In this document: positions 43,701 to 51,500 of the stretch, one piece after another | How the letters are laid out: every line of letters begins with the position of its first letter | How positions within the stretch are numbered: the first letter of the stretch is position 1 | Source of the DNA: Bolinopsis microptera | Lineage: Eukaryota; Ctenophora; Tentaculata; Lobata; Bolinopsidae | Length of the DNA: 64,000 bases | Assembly: GCF_026151205.1 (NCBI RefSeq) | Contig: NC_087079.1 | Coordinates: forward strand, 1,638,028 to 1,702,027 | Direction of reading: 5' to 3' | Notes under the pieces: generated by a model | What the model saw: the letters and a program-made list of their open reading frames with translations, nothing else | What the model was told of the DNA's origin: nothing | Databases searched by the model: none | Made by a program: the position numbers and the translations under genes

Positions 43701-46324
43701 TCACATTATGAAATTTACGATCTGCCCAGTAACTACTAAAAAATACAGTGATGATGGCACAGTACAAAATGATAGATATACAATAGTGATATTTAGTCTC
43801 TCTTTAGCCCCTGGACTGGCTAAGAAATTCATGCGCAATAAGTACGAAGATTGGTACCGAAAAACATAGTGTGTCAGCTCAATGGAGGAGTTTCATCAGA
43901 CAATGTGAAAATTGATATCTGCTTGACAGTGATCCGTGAAGTACACGCTCGTTGGATCAACGAACTTTTTGTATATTTAAAAGGGAAGCCAGATGACATA
44001 AGGAAAGGCTTTGAGAAATCGCCAATCGGATATAACTGATGCTTGTAGATCAAACTTTACTGTGGATGATAATCCATTTGCAGATCTTGTTTAAATCTCT
44101 AGCTATCTGTACCTCTAGCCATTTGTTTTATAAGTAGCTGTTAGCTATTCCAGTTATTTCTATTCGCTTAAAATATAAGCCTTTTTACTTGGCCAAGCCA
44201 TGAATGACAGATTAGAAAACTAAAATTTCAAATATTATTTCACTTGGATATGAAGAAAAAGCCATCTTTCTATAGATTTCAGGGCCACAGGCCAAATGCC
44301 AAAAGTTTGGTTAGCAAAAAATTTAGCAGACGGAAAAGATTTATGCAATAAATTTGGTCTGCAAAAAATTTGGGCGAGAGGCCCGCTCAAATTTTTGGTC
44401 GCCCAAATTTTTGGGAATTAAGGTAATATTATATATAATAGATAATATGAGATGTAATAGTAACTTACCAGAAGTTTATCACGTTCAATGTAGTACCGTG
44501 CAGCAGTAGATTGGGTCAGCACTACTCTCAGTAACTTCAATAAACACATGTCTATACCCACACTGCCTGTTAACATGGTTACTGTTAACATGGTTACTGT
44601 TAACATGGTTACTGTTAACATGGTTACTGTTAACATGGTTACTGTTAACATGGTTACTGTTAACATGGTTACTGTTAACATGGTTACCATTAACATGGTT
44701 ACAGTTAATATGGTTACTGTTAACATGGCTACTGTTAACATGGTTACCGTTAACATGGTTACAGTTAATATGGTTACTGTTAACATGGTTACTGTTAACA
44801 TGGTTACTGTTAACATGGTTACTGTTAACATGGTTACTGTTAACATGGTTACTGTTAACATGGTTACTGTTAACATGGTTACTGTTAACATGGTTACTGT
44901 TAACATGGTTACTGTTAACATGGTTACTGTTAACATGGTTACTATTAACATGGTAACTTACTCTCAGTCATGAGCATGGTAAGGAGTCTCGGGGACTCAA
45001 TGATGGTCTGTCCGAAGGAGGGGGAGTAGTCCACCAACCAGAACACACATTCCAGACATTGTCTGAAGTCTTCCTCGTCTGGAGATACAAGTCCTGGGGG
45101 TGATAGTCAGATTTGGATGATAAAAACGGCTTTAAATGTGATAACCATAGTAACGAGGTGATTCACAGGGTAACAAGGGGAATTAACAGGGTAACAGTGG
45201 TGATGGAAGCTAATAGAAATATCTTTCCCTAGAGGCTAGAACTATGTACTTTATTAACGCATTACGTAATCTACCAGAGCTACAGTGTGAGACCAAGGTT
45301 AATGGTTATACTGTTATCCAATTATGATTTATTAAATTTAACGAGGTATGATCGTCATCTTCTTAGAGCGTTTGATGTCTGTGTGAAGGTAAAATGGTGA
45401 CATCCCATAACTTTAGTATTGCTATACAACTACTACAGATTTATTAAATTGATTAAATGTAAACCATGCAGGCTCTCAACTAGGTGGTTGGTCAGGAAGT
45501 CAGGAATTTGATTTAAAATATTGATCAACCAAAACTAATATATAATATGGTCAGTGCACAGTTGGTGCATAATATCGAGCGAGTGTACTTAATGTTGAAC
45601 CTTGAATGTTATTGGCTAGTTCCATGAAACTATCGACCACCAAAGGGAGGAAAACACCAGAAAACTCCTGTGACTGAGTGAAGCCCATGCAGCACTTAGC
45701 TAGGAGAGTGCAGAGTTTAGTAGCCGTGCTCCAGGGCACCCTCAACCCCTCAAAATCTTGTTTTATCACATCTGTCATGGTGCTGGGGTGATGGAGAGAG
45801 ATGTAAGATTTATGTGCAATATCCTGCTTTTCATGGTATTGATAATATTGTTGAAACACTAATCACTATTTAATTACGGATATAAAACTTCTTGTCAGAT
45901 TATGGTCTGACAAAACCACAATTATCAGTTACTTAATAACCCTGAAGGTATCATGTCTCAAACGTACCTCATGATCTCGTTCTCCCAGAGCAGTGATCTG
46001 ATCTCCCTGTTATCATGCTGTTCCAGCAGCTGTTCTATCTGGTAGATTGGAACAGTAACAACTTCATTATCGATCATGATTTTAGGGGAGTTATTCACTT
46101 TACTTGTTAGTGATGTAGGATTCATCGCGGATATCATTGGATTTCAACAATATTCCCAGAACAAATAATAATTTATAACAAAATTGTAGATTTTAAGCTA
46201 ATTGAAAATTATGTTAAAGCAAGCAATAAGTTAAACAAACCTGTAAAAGTAGAGTTGGTATGTTGCTATCTCCCGCTTTAGACAGCTTGTACAAGAGAAC
46301 ATCAACCTCTTGTTTCGCAGCCAT
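22754..46324 (-). CDS. IQCB1: IQCB1 / NPHP5 (nephrocystin-5), complete 14-exon gene
   Basis: IQCB1 is a calmodulin-binding ciliary transition-zone protein that partners CEP290 and helps BBSome assembly. Coding exons (minus): 46324-46241, 46038-45968, 45782-45601, 45093-44962, 44566-44469, 43197-43087, 42713-42619, 41552-41324, 40973-40884, 36202-36066, 35931-35802, 35007-34903, 25121-24969, 22867-22754. They sum to 1731 nt, 576 aa (human 598), and all phases match. Evidence: NIPTLLL near 21-27; QDFEGLRVPWSTATKLC (about 63-79), matching the human QDYSRIQGGWTT segment; helical N-terminal half; IQ motif 1 ATKIQAFYRGYVTRREL (about 277-293); a highly charged helix (KKKKEREEEEKD); IQ motif 2 SKIQASWRGYSAKREV (about 371-386) and a weaker third (SIQRQYRLYR); acidic C-terminus. 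The exon 3 donor could instead be at 45589 (same phase, four more codons). Introns 4, 6 and 7 and the exon 13 acceptor carry tandem repeats, and intron 12 (9.8 kb) is full of transposons. Confidence 0.93.
23659..23667 (+). promoter_or_regulatory. TATA box of the nested secreted-protein gene
   Basis: TATATATAG lies 23 bp before the ATG at 23691. If it sets the start site about 30 bp downstream, the 5' leader would be only a few bases long. It may therefore drive a start slightly downstream of normal, or be a chance match in AT-rich DNA. Confidence 0.4.
23691..24089 (+). CDS. Small secreted protein with a CGF-type domain, nested in IQCB1 intron 13
   Basis: An intronless 132-codon frame. Met at 23691 is chosen because a signal peptide starts there (MRLLSCLFSLML, cleavage probably near residue 20). 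The mature part is about 110 residues with the core GCGFVSAPVVTAVLKG (about 67-82) and the end DVYWTANGFNC. From memory this matches a widespread but poorly named family of secreted marine-animal proteins that share CGF.xxP..xT.L.G and a C-terminal W.A.G(Y/F).C, often attached to collagen-like repeats; there is none here. Six cysteines lie in the mature part (CALTC, GCGF, RGCPS, DRCDV, FNC), so it is probably disulfide-bonded and extracellular. It sits on the strand opposite IQCB1, wholly inside the intron between exons 13 and 14. Function unknown. Confidence 0.75.
   Translation: MRLLSCLFSLMLTTPTLPLEVKILNTPDGKPHPPPCALTCSGISKYSDTGDYEWRGYHGQAYKRNNITGCGFVSAPVVTAVLKGYYTRGCPSVFIELSKETRFVVQTVEGATAGQMTKDRCDVYWTANGFNC
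24580..24690. repeat. 19-bp tandem repeat in IQCB1 intron 13
   Basis: About five copies of AAAAGGTGTAGTTCCTTAC, with a CACCTCTTTC end on both sides (24575 and 24680), so the array seems to have grown inside one CACCTCTTTCA segment. Confidence 0.9.
25128..25222. repeat. Repeat copying the branch-point/pyrimidine-tract zone of the IQCB1 exon 13 acceptor
   Basis: On the sense strand, blocks of CTCTAACAGAACCCCTCCCA occur four to five times and end in the acceptor CCCACTCAG of exon 13 (exon starts 25121). Each block carries a branch-point-like CTAAC, an AG and a C-rich tract. Confidence 0.8.
25223..28585. other. IQCB1 intron 12, 3' part, no gene seen
   Basis: AT-rich intronic DNA. The only structure seen is a two-copy 59-bp direct duplication at about 27300-27416 (CCTATCCTTGTGGTGGTCCT in both). 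The open frames here are short and not protein-like. Confidence 0.5.
28915..30676. mobile_element. Mutator-like (MULE) element with about 200-bp inverted repeats
   Basis: The left arm (about 28915-29125) and the right arm (about 30465-30676) match as inverted repeats for about 200 bp. Both start AAAGTAGGACCCTAGAGCGG, repeat a CTAGAGCGG word several times, and share CCCTTACCGGA, CATACTATGAGGAC and GGTACCCACATG blocks. Extra GCTCTACAGTCCTAC words follow the right arm up to about 30715. The interior holds a decayed transposase C-terminus on the minus strand. I see no clear 9-bp target duplication, so the outer edge is uncertain. Confidence 0.8.
29254..29790 (-). pseudogene. MULE transposase C-terminal fragment (frameshifted)
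   Basis: The minus-strand frame 29790-29461 reads LQVLFECGYVDLCTMHLAFL, then LNYFMTNWVQG, ARFPPQSWN, FNRKFAAMLGHSYPTIWTFL. This is the usual tail of animal MULE transposases (the YF..TY..G, PP..WN, HR.F...LG..HP.IW.F series). A second frame continues 29460-29254 (VYIEQSTTDEMMLKEGYGD, PAKRARQRTKDSRLAHLV) and ends at TGA 29256-29254. One frame break lies near 29461. The catalytic DDE core is absent and the N-terminal side decays beyond about 29800. The usual asparagines of the family's T.N..EG.HR motif are also changed. Non-functional. Confidence 0.75.
31237..31644. mobile_element. MITE with 17-G / 17-C ends and 6-bp target duplication
   Basis: Left end: 17 G then CCAAGTGGATATTTGTAGAT. Right end: the inverse, then 17 C. 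The exact direct repeat ATCATA flanks both sides (31231-31236, 31645-31650). The interior is two to three tandem copies of a block of about 125 bp with TTTTTTGTAGATAAATGTAG and AATTTCTGGGCACATATTTG. Non-coding. Nested inside the 3.4-kb composite structure. Confidence 0.85.
31971..34902. other. IQCB1 intron 12, 5' part
   Basis: Non-coding. Holds the 31-bp minisatellite (32060-32325) and a repeat near 34477-34590 in which ATGACCATTGTG recurs and TGACGTCA (a CRE-type palindrome) occurs twice. Nothing else recognised. Confidence 0.5.
32060..32325. repeat. 31-bp minisatellite, about 8-9 copies
   Basis: Units of GTGTGTTTTAGGGTGTTGTG followed by TCTGGTGAGAG, nearly identical with single-base variants. 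Contains TTAGGG once per unit but is not telomeric in pattern. Confidence 0.9.
36642..36655. promoter_or_regulatory. RFX X-box palindrome, IQCB1 intron 9
   Basis: GTTACCATGGCAAC fits the RFX consensus (GTTNCCATGGNAAC) at every position. RFX factors control ciliary genes in animals, but such sites are usually near promoters; this one is intronic. Confidence 0.5.
37075..37215. repeat. About 39-bp palindrome-rich repeat, 3-4 copies
   Basis: Units carry CAACAGCTAGCTGATAT and ATTATGATCATAATAT, each half a near-perfect palindrome. IQCB1 intron 9. Confidence 0.85.
37674..37868. mobile_element. Tigger/pogo-like foldback cluster
   Basis: Begins after TA with CAGGAAAACCCCGATTTACC and contains four inverse blocks (GCGGTAAATCGGGGTT-like), ending near TTTTACTG. 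It appears to be one MITE inserted in, or duplicated within, another of the family seen at 16375. IQCB1 intron 9. Confidence 0.7.
39177..39748. mobile_element. PiggyBac-like MITE (TTAA target, long inverted arms)
   Basis: TTAA stands directly outside both ends (39173-39176 and 39749-39752). The left end GGGGGCCGGGGGGGCCTTCAT is mirrored by the right end GAAGACCCCCCGGCCCCC. The arms are inverted over about 190 bp (GGGAGTGATATCTATCAGA, GCTTTTGGTCCCATGGAAAA, GTGTAATTGTATTGCGCG). TTAA is the hallmark of piggyBac insertion. No transposase inside. IQCB1 intron 9. Confidence 0.85.
40988..41001. promoter_or_regulatory. RFX X-box palindrome, IQCB1 intron 8
   Basis: Perfect GTTACCATGGTAAC, 15 bp inside the intron upstream of the exon 9 acceptor. 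Confidence 0.5.
41817..41965. promoter_or_regulatory. Cluster of RFX X-box palindromes in IQCB1 intron 7
   Basis: Perfect GTTACCATGGTAAC at 41817-41830, 41851-41864 and 41918-41931, with near matches at 41877-41890 and 41952-41965. They sit in a loose repeat of about 35-40 bp whose other half reads GTGGTGTAAC. RFX dimers bind exactly this palindrome and drive ciliary genes, including BBS genes, in worms, flies and mammals. The cluster could be an intronic enhancer, or a minisatellite seeded on a palindrome. Confidence 0.55.
42330..42531 (+). pseudogene. C-terminal tail of a non-LTR retrotransposon (relic)
   Basis: The last part of a plus frame (42205-42531) reads LASDLVLWEPMHG, GQPKQSYLSIILKEV, LMRDRDIWREL. 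LINE proteins commonly end this way (...RGRP..TY...L..D.G.....L...M.DR..WR). Only this tail remains, on the strand opposite IQCB1, in intron 7. Confidence 0.6.
42590..42618. repeat. 9-bp repeat at the IQCB1 exon 7 donor
   Basis: Three to four copies of AACTTTAGT end at the donor: on the sense strand GTGAGTTACTAAAGTTACTA. The repeat starts inside the splice signal itself. Confidence 0.8.
42985..43130. repeat. 49-bp repeat copying the end of IQCB1 exon 6 with its donor (3 copies)
   Basis: Copies start at 42985, 43034 and 43083 on the plus strand. On the sense strand each holds the last ~34 nt of the exon (ending CAACCTTTCAGA), the donor GTTAGT and a few intron bases. The exon-proximal copy differs from the other two by two bases in this segment (CGACATCAACC versus CGGCACCAACC). 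Using a later donor would add 49 nt and shift the frame. Confidence 0.9.
43461..44423. mobile_element. TA-flanked pogo/Tc1-type element, 963 bp
   Basis: Flanked by TA on both sides. Inverted ends CCTTAGTTCCCAAAAAATT and AATTTTTGGGAATTAAGG, with further internal inverted GGGCGACC...AAATTTGGGC blocks. It contains a short piece of transposase (next entry). IQCB1 intron 5. Confidence 0.8.
43851..44039 (+). pseudogene. Pogo-type DDE transposase fragment
   Basis: A 62-codon open stretch with IDICLTVIREVHARWI and IRKGFEKSPIGYN. It resembles the end of pogo/Tigger DDE transposases, where a (D/R)(I/L)..(S/T)(V/L)(I/M)(K/R).(L/V)HA.W(I/L/V) segment is followed by I..GF..(A/S)GI. The catalytic DDE residues are not in the fragment. 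It lies between the inverted ends of the TA-flanked element. Confidence 0.5.
44567..44958. repeat. 15-bp minisatellite filling IQCB1 intron 4 (about 26 copies)
   Basis: The sense-strand unit is AACCATGTTAACAGT. It begins next to the donor of exon 4 (GTAAGTTACCATG) and runs to the acceptor of exon 5 (TGTTAACAG). The 395-bp intron is therefore nearly pure repeat, and every unit offers a TTAACAG acceptor-like site. The long frames on both strands (44548-44973 and 44418-44951) exist only because 15 is a multiple of three. Confidence 0.95.
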
Positions 46325-46930
46325 TTTACAAACCGACTTCACAGGCTTTTTTTTCAGTTACAAACTTGCTTTGCTCTTGTCTTACACCTAAAGCTGTGCT
46401 TTTGTTAGTCAGTTGATTGTTTTTTTGATATTCACAAAATTTGAATGATGAAATTTTTCGAATAACTAGTGAACATATAATAATGCTTTTGGACAAGGCT
46501 TGAAAAAAAAAATCTTCGTAAAACTACATCATTAGAGCCTGGAAAAACATTTAACTTTAAGATTAAGCACTCTATCAAGTAAAATTCATATATAATCATC
46601 ATAATTTATTAACTCAAACGTAAACTAGTGAACATAATTGGAAAAATCAAAACATACAATAAAACTTATAAAAAAATCACATAATCAAAACTTGCAATAA
46701 AATTTATATTATAAAAACTTGTATTATAAAAACTTACAATCAATAAGAATTTAATCATCGTTGAATTCTATACAATAGAAAATTAACAACTTAAAAAATG
46801 CAATCAAAAACATAAATACGTGATTTAAAAACCCAGAAGAATAATTTTGTTTGCATATGCATAGTTTACCCATAATTGGCATATTATTCATTTACTATTC
46901 ATCTCCTCACAGTCTAGTTCCTCACACATT
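46325..46930. promoter_or_regulatory. Intergenic: IQCB1 promoter side and ISG12-like gene A 3' flank
   Basis: AT-rich 606-bp gap. It must hold the IQCB1 5' UTR and promoter. A minus-strand AATAAA (46610-46605) about 320 bp past the ISG12-like stop may be its poly(A) signal. I see no X-box or TATA box here. Confidence 0.4.
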
Positions 46931-47409
46931 CTAACAAAATACATAGTATGACACAGCTCCTCCAGCGCCAGCAACTGCAAAAACCGGAGCTGCAGCAGTA
47001 CCAAGAATTGAGGTGGCTCCCAGACTTTGTAAGAACGCGAAAGCAGAACCGGCAGCGACATTCCCAAAGTAAGCTTGTATTGCAGCAGCGATTGACCCAC
47101 CGGCTATACCATTTGCAGTAAATCCTGCCATCCAGGGTATACTGAGGCTGGAGAAAAGGCCGGTAAGAGCGCCGACTCCTTCCGCCCCTATTTCACATAG
47201 ATTGAAACTGAAAAGAAATGAAAAAGGTTACAGGATAGAACATATAATAATTATAATTAACCATATTCTATCTTTCTATCTAATCAATACTCAATAGTAA
47301 ACATTTCTAGATCGTGATAGAGTTAGTTTTCAAAATAAAGGCATCCGGAAAAAGCAAAACGTTTTAATAATTACTCATTCGCAGATTCTCCTTCAAGTAC
47401 ATCTTCCAT
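46931..47409 (-). CDS. ISG12 (IFI6/IFI27)-like small membrane protein A
   Basis: Two coding exons: 47409-47375 and 47207-46931 (phase 2 junction, GT/AG), 103 aa. Exon 1 gives the acidic start MEDVLEGESAN. Exon 2 gives a Gly/Ala-rich hydrophobic body: GVGALTGLFSSLSIPW, MAGFTANGIAGGSIAAAIQA (about 43-62), FGNVAAGSAFAFLQSLGATS, then a hydrophobic end. The GFT..GI..GS.AA......GNVAAGS....LQS(L/V)GA order is the ISG12 family signature. Family members are small multi-pass proteins of mitochondria and other inner membranes; the vertebrate ones are interferon-induced and affect cell death. Animals without interferon have many copies, so the role here is open. It is paired with paralogue B, 0.65 kb upstream on the same strand. 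Confidence 0.8.
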
Positions 47410-48059
47410 AATCCTATAATATTATCAAAATTCACTTGAAATTATTCGAATAGCTAAATGAGATAAAGAACCTCCCTAATGTAATGCTATTATCACAATA
47501 ATGAATGATACTTAACAAACATTGCTTATATTCATTATCCCCATCTTGGGAAAACCAACGCAGAAAACGAAGTTTTACTCAATAACGAATCAATAACAAA
47601 GCGGAATTGAATGATCTACATTGTTTAATATCTCAAATACTCAAATAGCCTGAGTTATATCAATATAATAGTTTCTACTACTCTATATCAATAGTCATTA
47701 AATAAGTGAAACAATCGTTAGTTCTTTAATTCTATATAGCAACATGAAACTGTATCCTCTAAACTTATTAGTACAAAAATATAGCACTACGAAAATGAAC
47801 AATACGAAATACTCTAGAGATAAAATAAAACATTATACTGTAATATATTCTCTGAAATGAAATGAAATACACAATTTGCAAAATTGAATGCAAAATCACA
47901 CATTTTCTAAGGTAAAAAAGTGTAAAAAAAGGCATGATTCGGCTGCTGGCCAAACCAAGCGAATTATAATAAAGTATGGTTTTGTCTAAAAAGTCATACA
48001 GTTCTCTCTCTACAAGTACAAGTAATTTCCCTCACATCAGTAAAACAGCAGGATTCCTT
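47410..48059. other. Intergenic between the two ISG12-like genes
   Basis: AT-rich, no repeats of note. Should hold the promoter of gene A and the 3' UTR of gene B. Confidence 0.4.
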
Positions 48060-48542
48060 TTAAAGCAACTTCTTGACGAGAACTGCTGCACCCCCTACGA
48101 TGGCAACCCCTCCTACAATAGCAGCTGCAGGAGTTCCAAGTGCTGTTGTGGCAGCAACACTCTGCATGAAAGCGAACCAACCCCCTGCAGCCACGTTTCC
48201 AGCTGCAGCCTGTGCAGTTGCCGCTATTGATCCTGCTACGACTCCAACATAAGTAAAGCCCGTTACATATGTAGCGCTAGCCGCAACCCCTGTCAAAATG
48301 CTGGTAACAGCGCCCACTGTTGATTTGTCCCTGCGATAAAAAATACCCTTAGATAGTTGTTTTATTGCTCAAGCAGGGTTATTTGGTGAATTAAATGATG
48401 AAATTGTTATTGCACAAGCTTTTGGAATTGAGGTTACTTAACACGTTTGTTTATTTAACAAATAATGCATTCGTTTGGTTATGGTAGTTACAATTATAAA
48501 AAATTGAAAAAAAAAAAAATCAAAATCAAATACTCACGGCAT
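48060..48542 (-). CDS. ISG12 (IFI6/IFI27)-like small membrane protein B, with a 5-nt first coding exon
   Basis: Exon 2 (48330-48060) has no usable ATG before the conserved body. The only start I find is ATGCC at 48542-48538, followed by a strong donor GTGAGT; joined to GGACAAATC it gives MPDKSTVGAV in frame, 91 aa in total. The body reads TGFTYVGVVAGSIAATAQAA, GNVAAGGWFAFMQSVAATTA, GTPAAAIVGGVAIVGG and ends VLVKKLL. It has the same signature order as gene A but a longer Gly/Ala/Val hydrophobic end and a basic C-terminus. Likely a tandem duplicate of A. The five-base coding exon is an inference from phase and splice signals. Confidence 0.75.
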
Positions 48543-48545
48543 ATT

Positions 48546-51500
48546 TGAAATGTCTTATATTCCTACGAAAAGTATGAATTATTGATAATATACAGGGTGT
48601 TCACGATACATACACACTTTTAAAAACGGTTAAAATTTTATTACAACCATGACCAGTCCATGTCCCAAAAATTTAACTCAGTTCTCAAACAATTTTATTT
48701 TCATAGATTTAGTTTAAGCGTTGCATGGAGGATGAAATAAAACGAGGAGATTGATTTAAATCAACAACTTAACATTGTTATTACATAACCAATAATGTTG
48801 TTAAACAGCATTTAAAGATAACGTGAGGTTAATATTTTATCAAGATAGCAACACATGTTGATATAATAACAATAACATATTATTATTAACGAGTAAGATA
48901 ACAAAACATCAATTAGGATACAAATTATACCAGCATTATTAAGGTTATTATAAATTTATAAGTTTATAAAAACGTGTTGTTTTATAAGTTTATAAGTTCA
49001 ATGGCGTTCAACCCAAGAATAAGATCTAAATTTAAATTAAAGACTCGAAGGATTATTAAACAACTAATGATGATAATTTTAGGTATCGTTCGACTCGTCA
49101 AACCGATTTACGGTACCCTATACCTTCAAATTTTAGTTCAACATAATATTATAAGCATACCTACAGGTTATTCGACATTCTGCAAAATAAATTCAGAAGA
49201 TTATTTCGTTTAAAATGTTGTCTTAACTATTCATCAGAATACAAAAAAAGAGATTCTATTGTTTAAAAACCAAGTAGATATATTCCATCATTAAGGCTTG
49301 ATTATCACAAAAATTTCAAAAACGAATACTGCATGAACGGGGACAGCCCATAAACTGCATTTAAACAGGACATGCAAAAAAAAGATTAATAACAAATAAT
49401 TCAGCAATTTCAAAGTATTAAAGCATTTAGTAAATTCCGTTATGCATCATGAGTTAACCAGGTGTTATCGAGTTTTCAAACTGAGTTTCTAACCAGCAAA
49501 ATTTACAAAATTTTATAAACCCACAACAAATTAAACTTTATAACCAAACTAGCAACTGCATCAAACCAATTAAACACTAGCTATGATTTCATATCCAGAT
49601 AAACCGATATAAATGTTGAATAATATTAATGCTATCAAAAATGATCAGAGTAGATATGATTAAGGATGTTGCTCTTATCTTGAAAGAAGTTTTATAATTA
49701 TAAACCTATCAGTTACACCTACCAAAAGTTTAATTGCCATAATAATTATTATATGTTAATAAGAAAAATAATCGATACAAAACGCAAGTTAATTGAGCAA
49801 TTTAAAAGTAAATTATTTTGAATTTCATAGCACGAGACCATGACACATATTACATAATATCCTGAAATTTCGGCTTGCTCAAAAAATTTCAGGAGAGAAG
49901 CTCCAAAAGATTTTATCCCAATGATTTAACGATTTTTGTCAAATTTTGCAAGGCCTTGCAGTGTTTATTTCTTAATCTTTTAACGAGTAAATGAAATGAT
50001 CCAGATTCACGAATTTAGTACTGATTAATAACAATTCGACAATTATTACAGACAGCGAATTGTTGAACCAAAAATAAACGCGTGTTTAGTCCCGTATCTA
50101 GCTCCCGCACTAAATTCTGGTTAGAAAAAGTAGCAAAAAATTAAATACAGATTAGTTAACAGCAGTAGAGATTGTTAAAGCTAATCGGTGAGGGTTCATA
50201 GGAAATGAGTTCCGTTATTATCCCATCTCTCTTATCAGATAATGTGCTGTTTCTGCCAACAGATTCTTACGGAAGTGTAATGTGTATACTCTACTCACAG
50301 AAACGTTTCAACCTACCATTCTAGGTATTCTAGATCCTTATTAGGAGATAAGAAACTGAGCACTGTTTCTACTGCATGTACTTCATACAACAACACCAAC
50401 AACAACAACAACACCAATAATACGGAACACTGTTTCTACTGCATGTACTTCATACAACAACAACAACACCAATAATACGGAACACTGTTACTACTGCATG
50501 TACTTCATACAACAACACCAATAATACGGAACACTGTTTCTACTGCATGTACTTCATACAACAACACCAACAACAACAACAACACCAATAATACGGAACA
50601 CTGTTTCTACTGCATGTACTTCATACAACAACAACAACACCAATAATACGGAACACTGTTACTACTGCATGTACTTCATACAACAACAACAACAACAACA
50701 CCAATAATACGGAACACTGTTTCTACTGCATGTACTTCATACAACAACACCAATAATACGGAACGCTGTTTGAAGCACCACGTGTTACGTCAGTTTTTTC
50801 ATTTCATATTTCATAGATAAGACTTTAGACAGGCTAGGTGTTGCAATAAAGTTTGAATTTCTAGATTATATGAATTGAGCTAGTACAGTGAACTGAGATG
50901 CTAAGTGTATTATAATCTCACAAATAATGTGAAGCTGTGAGGACTGTAACAGCTGGTACAAGGAGTGGTTTGCTAGTTCATGTCAAAGACAAGGAGAGAA
51001 AGGAGAGAGAAGAAAGAAAAAGAGAGAAAGCTGTGTATTTAAAAATATAATGTAAGTTATGTCATTACTTATATAAATAAAGGCTAAAGAGTTAGGGACT
51101 TGAAGAAGAGGGAGTATATACATTGTCCACATATTATGAGACAGAGAAACGCTATCTTAGGCGAGAAGGAGTAGGACTCCTCGAACTACATTAAATCCTA
51201 CTGTAAAGTCCTCAATAAATGTAAAGATTTGAAGTGTTGAAATAAGTTAAAAACATATATAACTGGACCAGACGTTTATAGCCATAAAACAATATACACT
51301 AATGACTTAGGTGGTACTACTTTGAATTTTAGTTATTTAACTCCTGTGGTGTCTGATGTTATCATCGTAAGTATTATTAATCAGTAATTTAAATCTAAGA
51401 TGATCATGAATCTATGCACATTTTCATGTTTAAATTCGTTGAAACTTAGGTCAGGTTGCGGTGGATTGAATTTTTAAAACAGCTGAAGTTTTCTTCAACA

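Noticed and set aside
44418-44973. Long open frames on both strands made of five-residue repeats
   Set aside because: An artefact of the 15-bp array in IQCB1 intron 4. The array lies exactly between two verified exon borders.
48974-49213. A 79-codon plus-strand frame
   Set aside because: Its composition follows the AT-rich background and no family resemblance can be defended.
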